In this document: positions 13,198-25,737 of the stretch, piece by piece
Numbering within the stretch: the stretch's first letter is position 1
Layout: each line of letters opens with the position of its first letter
Assembly: GCA_027186245.1 (NCBI GenBank)
Contig: CP114482.1
Coordinates: forward strand, 34,305,209 to 34,369,208
Length of the DNA stretch: 64,000 nucleotides
DNA from: Coriaria nepalensis
Taxonomy: Eukaryota > Streptophyta > Magnoliopsida > Cucurbitales > Coriariaceae
Direction: 5' to 3'
Made by a program: the position numbers and the translations under genes
The notes under the pieces: generated by a model
The model's database searches: none
Seen by the model: the letters and a program-made list of their open reading frames with translations, nothing else
Told to the model about the DNA's origin: nothing

Positions 13198-13933
13198 AGC
13201 AACAAAAAATCACCTTAGAGCTCCAAATAGACGATCAAAGACAGACCCAGATGAAAGTAAAACTAATAAATAAATAAGAATCCAAAGCCGGGATTCACAT
13301 CAAACAGGATTAAATACTAGAGAATTTCCTTAGAGAAAAACTTCTCATCCAGTATCTCAATCCGCTCACAAATTAGGGCCACGGTTAGGGTTTCGATCAC
13401 CCCCTCCATTTTCCCAAACCAGAAAACCCACACAACCCAACAAAATTATCGTCCATTTGAGACGCCCATCACACCCCATACGAATCGATATCAAATCCGA
13501 GACCATGACCCATATTAACGGTCAGATGGATCTTCCGGCAGGGCAGGGCGGTGCAGGTTAGCATTCACGGCAAAGCTGTTGAACGCAAGAACAGAAACTA
13601 CAAAAACAAGGCAAAAATTGCAACTCTGTCATCAACTATCCACGTTTATTTCCTTTCAATCAGATACCGACGGATACTAACATGCGCCGGAGGAGAGGGG
13701 GGGGGGGGGGATTGGGTATGCATAGCTAACAGGGCACGGAGCGCAGGATAGTAAAAGGGTGAACGCGGATGGGGAGGGGAAGGGGGAGGGAGAGGGAGAG
13801 GGAAAAAAAGTGCAAGGAGATAGTTTAGTAGAGATGCGGAAGAAGCCACGTCATCCCTAGTAGATTTTCTTTTCTTCCCATTATGGAAACACAATGTGAC
13901 CCATTACCCCATCACCCTTTTTCTTCACCACCC

Positions 13934-14062
13934 AAATATATTTTTATTTATTTAAATATATTTTTATTTATTTAAATATATTTTTATTTATTTAAATATA
14001 TTTTTATTTATTTAAATATATTTTTATTTATTTAAATATATTTTTATTTATTTAAATATATT
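13934..14062. repeat. 20-bp minisatellite, about six copies
   Basis: The unit AAATATATTTTTATTTATTT is repeated with essentially no change about 6.4 times, roughly 740-870 bp upstream of the TOC1 start codon. The near-perfect identity suggests recent expansion. Confidence 0.95.
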
Positions 14063-14552
14063 AATATTAGGAAGGAAAAAGAGTAGATAAATCAAGTAAA
14101 ATAAATTTTTGCCAAACAGATAGAGAAAACAGATATTCCGACATGGAATTTTATAAGTTTGGATCTTAAAAGTGATTTTTGTTTTGCTATTTTCATTTCA
14201 ATTTCATTTATAGGTTTTAAAGTTCAATCGAACTTATAGACCGTGTTTTGTTTAAAAGTTATATAATAGAATCATAAATTTAATTAATATACAATATTTT
14301 TTTGATAAAGATAAATATGTTAAAAATTGCAATGGTTTGTAGAGGTTTGTTTGAAGGCATGAAGCAACTTGTAAATGAGTAAGTGAGGTTTATGGGTTGT
14401 TGATTCTTTTAGTTCTTTTGACTTTGGTATTGACTCTTTAGGGGGATAGTTAGCACTTTTCATTTGATGAAGTTATAATTCTTGGAAGCTTACAATTAAG
14501 AAACTAGTTTTGTTTCTTCATTAGCAAGATATCTTGTCAAATTTGAATTCTG

Positions 14553-14561
14553 AGATATTTT
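14553..14561 (-). promoter_or_regulatory. Evening element (AAAATATCT) upstream of TOC1
   Basis: The plus strand reads AGATATTTT, which is an exact evening element in the orientation of TOC1, about 1.36 kb upstream of its ATG. In Arabidopsis, CCA1 and LHY bind this element in the TOC1 promoter and repress it in the morning. A 9-mer of this composition is expected a few times per 64 kb by chance; I also saw matches at 9069-9077 and 43070-43078. Position is therefore suggestive only. Confidence 0.4.
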
Positions 14562-14765
14562 GAGCATATCAATAAGTTTGTGAGATGTTTATAATCTTAG
14601 GGATGTATAGAAAATCGATCACCTAACTAACCTGATTAAAATATAAACTGATAACTTAAAACTCTTATTAAGTTTATAATGAGTTGAATCTAAATTTAAC
14701 CCATAAGTATTGGTCAGAAAATAAATTTTGAAATATCCGGTCTCTACCCAATCAAATAATGTCAA

Positions 14766-14804
<39 letters not shown>

Positions 14805-15179
14805 TATATTATATAATATAAAATATTAGCTCATCTATAATTTATATTATTGTCGCGTTCTTTTTCTACTCTTATTTCTCCTCTTTTTTTCGAGCTTGAA
14901 TGGTGTACCTATTTGTTGCATGACTCATATTTTACACTCTCTTTAATTTTTTTTGTCTTATGTTCAATGTAAGTGATGCTATTGAAAAGGAGTTAATTTA
15001 TTTATTTTTTTATTGTTGGTTATGTGAGTCTCAACGATTGATTCGTATAAGGTAAATATATGTCATTTTCGTGTAAATTATATATATATAAATGATCGTA
15101 AAAATATTTTTTTAAAACTTTTGTTATACACCAGGACTGATTGTTCGCTTCCGCTGCGTAATTGCGAACCGCTGATTTC

Positions 15180-15310
15180 TAACAATTTATAATGAAAATG
15201 TTACTCATAAAAACAATGTCCCAAGAAATAAAGACTTTTCTAGTGGTTGGATCAAGACAACAATAAATGTCATAATTGGATGGATAACCAAGAAAACACA
15301 AAGTCTGAAA
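15180..15310 (-). pseudogene. Copia polyprotein fragment (after integrase)
   Basis: Minus-strand translation gives FQTLCFLGYPSNYDIYCCLD followed by PTTRKVFISWDIVFMSN, the conserved segment just after the integrase core of Ty1/copia polyproteins. It is only about 43 residues long and points opposite to the larger Copia element that begins about 120 bp away. Confidence 0.75.
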
Positions 15311-15434
15311 TGAGGCAGCTTCGAATATTTGTAAGGTCATGTCAAGCTTGGGAAAGAAAAAATATACACCTTGCTCTATTTGCAAGAACAGTAATCATGT
15401 AGAAAATACTAGTATTAGAGACAAAAACCTTAAT

Positions 15435-18400
15435 GCACATTTTGCAAGCCATTTGGCCATATAGAAACAGATTGCATAAGAAACAAAACTTAGAAGATAA
15501 CTGAAAACCAACAAGCTAACATAGTTGAGGAAGATGCTAAAAATAAAGAACATCTCTTCATAGCAATAAAAGCTGTCAAGAGCAAGTCCAAGCATGAGTG
15601 GCTCATTGACAGTAGATACACAAACCATATGACTCATGATGGGAGTCTATTCAAACAGATTGATATAAAATTTTCAACTTCCATTATAGTTGGAAATGGA
15701 GAATGTGTTGAAGCTCAAGACATGAGACTATCTCTATCAAAACAAAAAAGGGAGTAAAACTCATTTCAAAAGTGCTTTTATTCTAAATATGAGTCACAAT
15801 TTGTTAAGTGTAAGGCAGCTGATGAAGAGTGGATGCATATTACTCTACAAAGAGGATTATTGTACTATTCTGGACTCTAAGAAGAATGAAATTTCAAGAG
15901 TTCCAATTATGTACAACATGTTTGTAGTGGGCTCATGAGGCCCTAAGGTGCAGTACTGATGATTCATGGATCTGGCATAGAAGATTTGGCTATTTTGATC
16001 TCAAAACTATCAAAAAACTGAGCTGTAAAGGAATGGTGGATGATCTACCAACCATTCAACCTTCAAGTCAAGCCTGTAAAAATTGACAGCTTGGAAAAAT
16101 GAAGAGGAAACCTTTTCCAAGGAATCAAGCCTACAAAGCCGAAAACAAGCTCGAGTTGATTCACTCAGATATGTGTGGTCCTTTTAAAGAGGTATCCTTG
16201 AATGGAAGCAAATACTTCACTATCTTCATTGATTATTTTTCTAGATATTGCTGGATTTTCTTCCTCAAAGAAAAAGCTGAAGTGTTCAATACTTTTGTGA
16301 AATTCAAAAAGCTTGTGGAAACAAAAAGTGAGAGGAAGTTTAAGATATTGAGGTTAAATAATGGAGGTGAATATACCTCATCTAGGTTTAAGTCATTTTG
16401 TGAAGACTAATAGATTAAACAGCTGCTCACTATTCCATACACTCCACAACAGAATGAAGTTTCTGAGAGGAAAATCAGGACTATAATGGAGATGGTTAAA
16501 AGCATGATGGCTAAAAAGAAAATTCCTAGAAGATTTTGGGATGAGGCAGCAAACACATCAGTCTATCTACTTAATAAGCTTCCTATAAAGGCAATAGAAG
16601 GAAAAACTCCTTATGAAGCTTGGAACCTGATCAAGCCAAGTACATCTCATCTAAGAATGTTTCACTCAATTTACTTCTCTCACATTCCAGAGAGCAAAAG
16701 AGACAAGCTTGGTGTCAAAGTTGAAAAGAGAATCTTCATTGGATACATCACATATTCAAAAGCTTATAGAGTCTTCCATCCAACCACCAAGAAGATCTCT
16801 GTGTGTAGAGATATTGTTTTTTATGAACAAAATGTCTTCAATTGAGAAGAACAAGCCAATGGTGAATACTTGGTAGATTTTCTTGATGAAGATCATAATA
16901 TGAACCCTTTTCTAGATTAAGATAATCATGATGATAATGAGCCATTGAATCTGAGATATAAAAGCTTAGATGAAGTCTACCAAAGGTGCAATATTGCACT
17001 AATTGAGCCAAGATGCTATGATGAAGCTCAAGTTGACTCAAACTGGAAGAAAGTAATGTTGGATGAGCTTGATATGATCAACAAGAATATACTTGGATTC
17101 TTGTTGACAAACCTATGAAGTAGAAGATTATTGGATTGAAATGAATTTTCAAGCTAAAGCTTAATCTTAATGGTTCAACTAATAGTTTCAAGGCTCGACT
17201 GATTGTGAAAGGCCACTCTCAACAATATGGAGTAGACTACACTGATACATTTGCCCCTGTGGCAAGGTTGGATACCACAAGGCTTCTAATAGCCTTAGCA
17301 ACTAGTAGAGGATGGTTGATACACTAACTAGATGTCAAGTCTGCTTTCCTAAATGGAATACTTGAAGAGAAAGTCTATGTTGATCAATGAGAAGGGTTTG
17401 AAGTGAAATGAGAAGAGGGAAAAGTGTATAAACTGAAGAAGGCCTTATACGATTTGAAGCAAGCTTCAAAAGCTTGGTATATCAGAATTAATTCTCATCT
17501 TTACAATTCTGAATTTAAGAGGAGTGAAAGTGACCCAACATTGTACATTAGGCAAATCATTCCTTATCATATCATTTATGTTGATGATTTGCTAATAACT
17601 GGTGATATGATTAGCATGTTTAAAGAATTCAAGAAGGAAATGTAGCTTGAATTTGAAATGACATATCTAGGCTTGATGAATTTCTTTTTGGGAATGAAGG
17701 TATTCCAACTCTCAAAAGGGATTTTCATATCTCATGAGAGATATGCAAATAGCTTGATTAAAAAATTCAATATGAACTCAAGCAAAGCCATGAAAACTCC
17801 TCTATTAGTAATAGAGAAGTTTGCAAAAAATGATGGTGCAGAGAGAGTTGATGAAACTCTTTATAGAAGTATGATTGGAGGATTAATGTACCTCACAACA
17901 ACTAGACCTGATATAATGCATTCTATTAGCTTGTTATCTCGGTTCATGCACAGTCCAAGTCAATTGCAAATGGGAGCAGCTAAGAGGCTGCTGAGGTATT
18001 TGAATGCTACTGCAAATTATGGAATTCTGTTTGAAATAACAAAAATGATTTTGGAGTAATATATAGACAATGATTGGGCTAGCTTTTTAAAAGATTCAAA
18101 AAGCCCAAGTGGCTTCTGTTTTTCTCTAAGATTAAGTATATTATGTTGCAGTTCCAAGAAGTAAGGGATAATTGCTCAATCTACTACAAAAGCTGAGTAT
18201 GTTGCAGCTTCATCAGCTTACAATCATGCAATATGTTTGAGAAAGATCTTATGTGATTTTGGGTTTGTTCAATCTGCAGCCACAATCATTCAGTGTGATA
18301 GCAAACCATCTATTGCAATTACTGAAAATCCTATCCATTTTGGATGAACTAAACATATATTAGTTAAGTTTCACTCAATAAGAGAGAGGGTGAAAAATGG

Positions 18401-18540
18401 AGAAATCAGATTGGTCCATTGCAATTTAGAAAACCAACTTGCTAATGGTTTCATGACGTCATTACCTATTCACAAGTTTGAGTATTTCAGAGGTAAGATA
18501 GGGGTCATTAGCAATAGCTTCAAGGAGGGGTGTTTGAAGT
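15435..18540 (+). mobile_element. Copia retrotransposon, 5'-truncated gag-pol relic
   Basis: Plus-strand frames, broken by many stops and shifts, give the Ty1/copia order. A CCHC zinc knuckle comes first (CTFCKPFGHIETDC, 15435-15476). A protease region reads HEWLIDSRYTNHMTH, with Arg-Tyr where the active site normally has Gly-Cys. Integrase follows (LELIHSDMCGPFKEVSLNGS near 16150; RRFWDEAANTSVYLLNKLP near 16530). Reverse transcriptase includes an intact IIYVDDLLITGD near 17575, then RNase H (STTKAEYVAASSAYNHAICL near 18185, with ENQLANGFMTSLP near 18430). The gag N-terminus, primer site and 5' LTR are absent. A polypurine tract at about 18521-18530 leads into the 3' LTR. Confidence 0.9.
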
Positions 18541-19170
18541 AAGTGAAGCTTCATGTGTATTCCATTTTTGGCATCAAAGTTGACTTTTTGATTGATGCAT
18601 TTTTTGGTGTTGACTCCTTAACAAAAAGTTGGTCCTCAATATTTAGAACATGTGGGAATTGAAATCAGATCGATCAAACAAGTATTGATTAAGTTATGCT
18701 CGATTCAAGAAGCTGTTGGTTTATTACCATGACAACATAGGTATTATGCCGTTGTTGATGTTTGGAGGCAAATTCAAGTTACAAATAAGTTTATTATGTC
18801 CATTTAAACTTCTTGGAGTTGCTTGTGGTAAAGAAAAAGGAGCATAATAAATTATGATTATTTTTAGTCTAAAGACAATGCAAGTACATTGGTTGGTGAA
18901 AGTTACTATTTCTATTTTTCTTTTGCATATCAGACATACTTGTGATTGTAAGTGTTGAGAATGATTCTATAAATCTTAGTACAGTAGTTTAAGGATACTT
19001 TAAATGCTTGTCTATTATTGTACTTGGTTGTTTATGGTTTGTAATATTTAAGCAAGCTTTCTTGCTAATTAATATATGTTTTGTAATTTCTAGAAATATA
19101 ACCATTCCTCTCTATTTTTTCTTTGAGTTTAAACGTTGTTATTCATTGTGCACTTGACTAAGTTCTTACA
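18531..19170 (+). repeat. Copia 3' LTR (640 bp)
   Basis: Begins TGTTTGAAG directly after the polypurine tract CAAGGAGGGG and ends in TTCTTACA, giving the usual TG...CA ends. There is no matching 5' LTR in the window, so the borders rest on motif and position only. Confidence 0.65.
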
Positions 19171-19203
19171 CTAACTCCTAGCGTTAATTCTAGAGATAGG
19201 GCC

Positions 19204-19740
19204 AAACTATTGGATCTTAGTTGTGTTGCTGCTTTGGCAATCTCTCGTGCTCCTAAAATTTGCATTTGGTCATCTCCTTCTCCAGGTGCCTTTAGGTTAA
19301 ATGTAGAAGGGTCGTTTATTAGATCGTCGGGTATTGCAAGTTGTGGTGGTTTAGTGAGAAATTATCATGGTGAATCTTGTGCTGCTTTCTGCCATAATCT
19401 CCAGTGCTCTAATAGCTTCAAAGCTGAGGTGATGGGATTATTTTTCGGGGTTCGAATAGCATTAGCTAAAGGCCTCCTCCCTCTTGAGATTGAAAGTGAT
19501 TATATGGCTGTGGTTTAAGTAATCATGAAACGTTGCTCGAATTGGACTATATGTAGGTTTTGAAATATTACTCAGTTTTAGTTGTTATCTTTTTTCATTT
19601 ATATTAAACATGTTTATAAAGAATATAACTTTGTTGCGTATGCATTGGCTCGTCATAGCTCACTTATTTCTTGTAATTTTTTGGATGAGTTTCTCTTTCT
19701 TATTCTGTTCGTGTTTGTTTACATATTGATAAGAGTGGAA
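19204..19740 (+). pseudogene. RNase H-like domain (RVT_3 type) relic
   Basis: The frame 19204-19518 reads GAFRLNVEGSFIRSSG, CGGLVRNYHGESCAAF, SFKAEVMGLFFGVRIALAK and LPLEIESDYMAVV, matching the plant RNase H-like domain often left by non-LTR elements. The first catalytic Asp (usually NVDGS) is Glu. The frame stops after AVV. About 110 bases on, HVYKEYNFVAYALARHSSL continues the domain, but with Tyr for the final catalytic Asp. It lies just beyond the Copia LTR. Most likely inactive. Confidence 0.7.
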
Positions 19741-20421
19741 TACATTTTTTTTAGGATGTAATCATTTATTCTTTTTAATATTACAGGTATGGTTCCAACA
19801 AAACTCCATCCGGATTTGAAGTCATCAATAGGAATCTCATGCTCCAAAACATGAGAAGTTATTTCATACGACAGAGATGTACGCTATTGATGTGTGAGTA
19901 AACAATGGATCTCATGTTATAGAGTCGACCCATCTTGGCACGTACCCACATCGGTGACATACTCCCTAGAAAGGAGATAATTTCTAAACATAGTTAAAGT
20001 TAAGGATCCCATGTAGAAGTTGTTAAATGAGGACCAAATAGCTTCAAGACACAACAAAATTAATCGTTGAAGTTTGAGTTTAGTTCAACCCTACTGTTGG
20101 TGCAAAAAAGGTCGGACAAATTTTCCTTAAGACACATAACGCACTTTGTCATTAAGAACTTGTACAAGTAAAGAATAACCCACAAACATATTCAAAGAAA
20201 GATCTAGAGAGGAATGAGAAACGTTGAGTGTGTTGAAATTATGATCTGTGTGAGTATTTATAGACAAAAACATGTTCTTTCATAATGACATTGTCTTTTT
20301 ATTCTAGTGCATTGCAGTGTAAGTTTACTTTTTAAGCTTGACTCATCCAAGAACTCTCTTAACTACATAGTACAGCACATAGATCAACAATAAGAATGTT
20401 TTGACTCAGAGAAAGTGGCTT
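19741..20421. other. Spacer, 3' side of the monooxygenase gene
   Basis: No gene-like structure. The right end should contain the 3' untranslated region of the minus-strand FMO gene. Confidence 0.5.
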
Positions 20422-23091
20422 TCATAGAGGAAAATGTTGACGAGTATGAACTTCAAATTGAGTGAAATGGGGGCTTTGAAAGGCCTGTTGAAGAAGCTCG
20501 TGATTGTCCCATGAATCTCGATAAGACTCGATATCGAACAAACTGGCTACTATGGCGGATATTACAAGCTGTTTCCTCCATTCTTCCAAGTGTGGGAAAT
20601 TAACATTATCTCCGTACTCATCGCAATACTGCAAGTTCTACATGGTGTTAGCCGTGTTATGCTAATTTTGTTAAGGAGAAAATATCCATTTTGGTGTGCA
20701 ATAATACAACTGGGATCTTTTCATTTGGAAGAATCTTTGTGTTTAATTAGAAAATCTGACATTTAAGTAAGGAAATAGAAAACGTCATTAAGTAAATGAT
20801 CATGGGACAGTTTTAAAAGATTAAAACAAGTTTAATCAATACCTCGAAGCTAGGTATATCATGAGAATGACTCTTAGGAATTCCATCAATTCTTAGAGAG
20901 TAGTAATAGTTTTGAATGGAAAGCATCATATGATCATATGGAGGCAATTTTCTTTTGCCGGAAAGTAGTTGGGCTATCCATTTTGCTTGTGACTCAAAGA
21001 AAGGGAAACCTATGAGCTGCATGCAACACATTTTCATGAACTGATATCAGAATCTGTCAAATAAGAATCAAGTCATTGATGATAATTTGAAAAACATAAT
21101 TATCCGAGTAATTACAAAGTTAACAGTGACAGTTGATTTTGATCGAATGGTAACCACATGTTTAATAGTAGTAAAAGATACTTAAACTAATAGTTGTCAA
21201 AATTAATAAACAGTTTTTAGTAGATCTTAGTCCCAAAAGTTAGCTCAAAGGAGAAAAATGCCCAAATTATATATATAGATTATATCAGAATTTTAGATAT
21301 GGGAAAACCGTAAAGTCTAACAAAGATAAACTTTATAGCATATGTGAATCAGATTAAGTTGGATTCTTGATATTTTGCACAAGCCTGTTCAATCTAACAA
21401 ATTAGAACAAAAACAATGATTGATAGAATATCTATAGTGTTTTGAGTATGAATTGTACTATACCCTTTTAGGAATGCCCACAAAGGAGAGGGAAGGTGCA
21501 AGTGAAGGAGGGAAAGTATGTTCATACAAGGGCCCAACTCTATTGTCTTCATCTACAACCACTGTCCCTCTAGTGTCAAGAAATGGGAATGAATATGAAT
21601 AGCCTGTGCAATATATTATTGTGTCTGCAATTATGCTTGAACCATCTTCAAAAACTACTCTTCCCTCTTCTTGAAGAGAGTTTATCTGAATGAATGAATT
21701 CATTTTTCATGCAATAATTATCATAATGAAGTAATTAATCCCAAGAAGAAGAAAAAAAATTCAATTCTAAGTATAATTGACAAACTAAGTTAATTAAATG
21801 ATTGATTAATTATGCAATACCTTTGGGTGACGATACAGATTAGGATGTTTGGCAATGACTTTATGCAAACCCTCGCAAATGTTTGGAGATCTAGCACTAA
21901 TATGGACTTCCTTTGCTACTTGTACCAATTCCATAGATATGTCTTGCCCACTATTCGAGGTTCCAATCACCACCACAACCTTATAATGAACAAATGCAAT
22001 GAATGTATATGCAAGAAATTGCAAGAAGTTGCTTAATTAAAAATAAGAAATATTTAGATAAATTATTTTATCTTAATTATATATATATTAATTTCATGTT
22101 ATTATATTATAAAAGTTTTTTAATATATTTTAAAAATATGTATTTCTGAAAATCAAGATTTTTATTATTTAAAATAATATGACATAATTTAAATCACTAT
22201 AAATAAATACACTTAAAGAGCATATATATGTAATCTTACCTCATTGCAAAATGGGTCAGCGACTCTATAATAGTGACTATGCATTTGCTTCCTTTTCCAC
22301 GTATCCATGCCTAGTTAAGTTTTAATTCACAACAAGAAAGTAGTAGATAAGTCAAAAGACTAAGAATTACGATCTTAAACAATATAGTGAAGTGAAGAAT
22401 ATTGAAAATTTTGATTTGGGTGACTTGGGTCACACCTATGATGATTAGTTTTATTAGTTACACGTTACCCTACAGAAATTTAATTATACCTTAATTAGAT
22501 AAGTAACTATATAAAAAGTATAATAATACCTTTAATGGAAGGCAACATAGGCTTATGGTAGTGACCAGTAGCTACAACCACAGCATCAAAAATTTCTTCC
22601 ATAACCTTCTCCTTCTCTTTACTCCTAACAATCCATTTCATCTCATCATTATCTCCATCCTCTAAATCACCCATCATACCTACATACTCAACCCTAGTAT
22701 TAAACCTAATCATTTCCCTCAACCTAAAATACTCACAAAAATCCTTAAGGTATAAAAACAGCTCCTTATGACCAGGAAACCTTCTCATATCCCTACCTTC
22801 CTTGGCCAAAAAGGGAAAGTCAGTAAAACCCATTATTTCCCTTGGAGATTGGAGCCTTAGAGAAGCATAGATACTACTATGTACCCTTGAGAGAGTGTCC
22901 CTTCCTAAGGGATCCTCACCCTCCACATTTGGGTAATAGAGCCATTGTCCTCCTACATCATGGTTTTGTTCCATTACAACAACTCTATGGCCTTCTTTCC
23001 GAAGCTCTCTTGCTGCAACTAGCCCTGATGGTCCAGCTCCAATCACACAAACATTCTTGCCGCAATTTTTTGTTATGCTCTTTGAACCCAT
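20422..23091 (-). CDS. Flavin-containing monooxygenase, FMO GS-OX-like
   Basis: Six exons (complement: 22530-23091, 22240-22310, 21821-21979, 21464-21685, 20843-21016, 20422-20637) join to 467 residues, normal for plant FMO GS-OX-like proteins (about 450-460). The FAD-binding Rossmann motif is VCVIGAGPSGLVAARELRKE near residue 15, followed by VVVMEQNHDVGGQW. The NADPH-binding motif is VVVVIGTSNSGQDIS, read from the start of exon 3. CTGYSYSFPF is the usual C/ATGY motif. The FMO signature, normally a Trp/Phe-Pro-Gly run before KQxHSHxY, is here WKRKQMHSHYYR, so its Gly is replaced. Family members S-oxygenate sulfur compounds or hydroxylate small molecules in the cytosol or at the ER; the substrate cannot be told. 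The start chosen is MGSKS; two upstream in-frame ATGs are followed by Lys-rich sequence. Confidence 0.92.
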
Positions 23092-23499
23092 TTTTTTTTC
23101 TTTCTTCTCTTTCATGCAACTGGTTTTGAGTGTATTATATATAAGGCCCTCGGCTCTCAAGGGCTACCTTAAGTTGTAGTACGGGTGATTCCCCAAGTGG
23201 GAGCCGATTCATCCATCAGTAATTAACGCATAATATTTTTGATTTATAATTTCTTAATTAAAAAAATATATTAAATTTGAATTTTTATTTTAAAATAAAT
23301 TAATAATAAAATGAGCGATACATATTTTTTTATATATATTTGATTCTCAAGAATTGATTTTTAGATATGAGATATTTTCAACACGTCTTCTTAAATATGT
23401 AATTAATTTTGAGTTTATATATAATTTTTCATTTATTTATATGAGTAATATTGAGTATAGAATTTCTATCTTAAATCAAATTGACAATGAAAGGAGTCA

Positions 23500-23502
<3 letters not shown>

Positions 23503-23562
<60 letters not shown>
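23503..23562. repeat. (TA)n microsatellite, about 29 units
   Basis: An uninterrupted run of alternating T and A, about 60 bases, roughly 420 bp upstream of the FMO start codon. Open frames through it (YIYIYI) are artefacts. Confidence 0.95.
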
Positions 23563-23568
<6 letters not shown>

Positions 23569-23823
23569 GATGTTGAAAATGAAAGAATATGAAGATGGAG
23601 AATGTGAGAAATGGTGTGAAAGATGGTTTCTCTAAGAAAATGAACTTTCTTGTTCTCTCACTCTCACTCATGAACAAAGAAACTTTTGTTTCTGCCTTCC
23701 AAAATGAAAGAATATGAAATGGAGACAAGGTTGGCTCTCCTCTTAAGCAAGTGAGGCATTTGTCTAGAGTCTTATTCGTAAAAGAGTCCTAAATTATTAC
23801 AAATATATTTAAAATATTCGTAA

Positions 23824-23910
23824 AAGAAACTTTCTAGTTCGCTCACTCTCAATGAACAAAGTAAGAAACTTTCTAGTTCGCTCACTCTCAATGAACAAAG
23901 TAAGAAACTT
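23824..23910. repeat. 39-bp tandem repeat, about 2.2 copies
   Basis: A unit beginning AAGAAACTTTCTAGTTCGCT starts at 23824 and 23863, with the beginning of a third at 23902. The two full copies look identical. Confidence 0.85.
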
Positions 23911-25045
23911 TTGTGTCGGCCTTCGTCACTTCCTTTTACATTCATTTACGTAGCTTAAATATTCCGACAAGCGTCACCAAACAAGACAGCACAATCTACT
24001 ATAAATTTACTACTATATATTACAAGAAGTTAAAGCAAGTGGGCTAATAAAAAAAACATTACACTAATTAAGGATCATTTAAATGAAAAATACTCATCCT
24101 GAAAAAAACTAGCTCGACTACTTCAACTTTTGGTAAGACAAAATTCTTGACAGATTTTTCGAGCCACCCAAACTTACATGCAACTAGAGGAGTTAGTGAT
24201 CTTCATATAACACTGTTATAAGTAGATTTCTAATACTGTTATAGGAGACATATATTACGGTGTTATATGTTTACTTAAAACCTTCAATTTCTAACATATA
24301 AGACCATCTATTCTTACTTCTTTGTGGTGGATATTTTTAACTCTAACCCAAACAAGTAGAAAAAGGTTTGATTTATGATGTGGGGTAGGAGTATCATCAA
24401 ATAATTTAAAGCTAGGAAAAAGTATAAATAGAGAAACATAACAAAATCTCTCCGGTTTTAGGGTATTAATTCTTAAATGAACTGTATTTATTATAGACTA
24501 ATCAATTTTAATCATATATATTAACTTTATATCATCATAATATACATATTACATCAATTATATACATAATTAAAATGAAATGATCTATATCATAAAAACA
24601 GTTTACTAAACAAAAAATCTCATGAATCTTATAGGATTTGGATCTTATTGTAAATCACTAATGCAATTTGAATGCCGACAGTCAGAAGTGTCTAACTACC
24701 TTTGTCCGGTTGCTGAGCCTCACAGCCTTTGCCCATCATGAATGCAAAAATTAAAATCATTGGATGCTTTGACACAACTTGAGAGATCTGTGTGGTCTTC
24801 AGTGAATGGAGACGAGTGGTTTTCAGCGTTGCTGATTAAATGTGATCTGTGTCGGTTCTGCCTTTATTCCTATAACGTTCATTTCGTGTGTCAAGACTTT
24901 AGAATGCAATAATGTAAAATGATTTCCCATCCCATCACCTGAAAAATGTGCCTTCTTTTTTATGATTGATTGATGAACAGCTTGGATTTTGGATAGATCG
25001 ACAGAAAATCTAAACGCACCAATATGAACATTCATGCTAGTCTGT

Positions 25046-25315
25046 AATACATGATTCATTTGGTAATAAAATAATTTGAAATTAGATTTAGTGAAGTTAA
25101 GTAGAGATCTATATGATTGCAATACACGAGTCCTCATGCTAATAAAATAATTTGAAATTAGATATAGTGAAATTAATAAATAAATAAACTCTATAAGTAT
25201 ATGTGAATATGTGAAATAAAGTTAGTATATGTGAAATAAAGTTTTTTTTTTTTACTTCACATCTTTAAATCTAATTTCGAGTTATTTTGTTACTATGATG
25301 AATCATGTATATGAA
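25046..25315. repeat. Foldback (MITE-like) inverted repeat
   Basis: The left arm (about 25046-25098: ATACATGATTCAT ... AAAATAATTTGAAATTAGAT) is matched, inverted, by 25252-25315 (ATCTAATTTCGAGTTATTTT ... ATGAATCATGTAT). Arms are about 55 bp with a few mismatches. A further direct copy of the AT-rich core sits in the loop at about 25138-25173. Confidence 0.7.
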
Positions 25316-25737
25316 GTAATAAATATATTAGATATATCTCTAAAATTTATTATTGAAATTCATTTATAATTTATAAAATCTTATAGTATTAATAAATATC
25401 AAAGAATTAACTTATAATTTTAATAAAAGATCTACTAGTAATTTTAGTTTTCTCATAAATGATTGAGGAATATAAAAGTATTTTCAATAAAAAAAAATTT
25501 TGACCTTCAACTTTTACATTGACAGTCGATAAATATGATTATTTATAATATAAAATAAATTTGAAAAAATTCACTTATAATTCATAAAATCTTAAAAAAT
25601 CATTATGTAATATTATTAAACCTCAATGGATATACCTATAATATTATAAATTTAATAAATTATTAATTGAACTTATTATTCCAAGTCGGGATAGGGCAAA
25701 ATTATTATTAAACGATGTTATTAATTTATCGAAGATA

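Larger units (their letters stand above)
13198..15178. other. Upstream region of TOC1 and spacer
   Basis: Directly upstream of the TOC1 start (13198 to about 13560) lies the probable 5' untranslated region. There is a run of about 15 G near 13697-13710 and purine-rich sequence to about 13800. Then come the minisatellite, an evening-element match and an (AT)n run near 14770-14798. Sequence near 15062-15172 resembles a segment near 55960-56080 and may be the end of a retrotransposon LTR. No gene is seen. Confidence 0.5.

Noticed and set aside
13646..13894. 82-codon proline-rich open frame upstream of TOC1
   Set aside because: Derived from purine-rich simple sequence and a G run in the TOC1 upstream region; no homology recognised.
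13934..14062. Regular 20-bp array considered as a CRISPR-like array
   Set aside because: Units are contiguous with no spacers, AT-only, and the genome is a plant's; it is a minisatellite.
23354..23728. Open frames rich in YIYIYI on both strands
   Set aside because: Produced by the (TA)n microsatellite.
24650..24900. Possible C/D snoRNA suggested by ATGATG and CTGA words
   Set aside because: Box spacing and terminal stem do not fit on either strand.
24823..25137. 104-codon minus-strand open frame
   Set aside because: Resembles no known protein, overlaps the foldback repeat and has no convincing splice partners.
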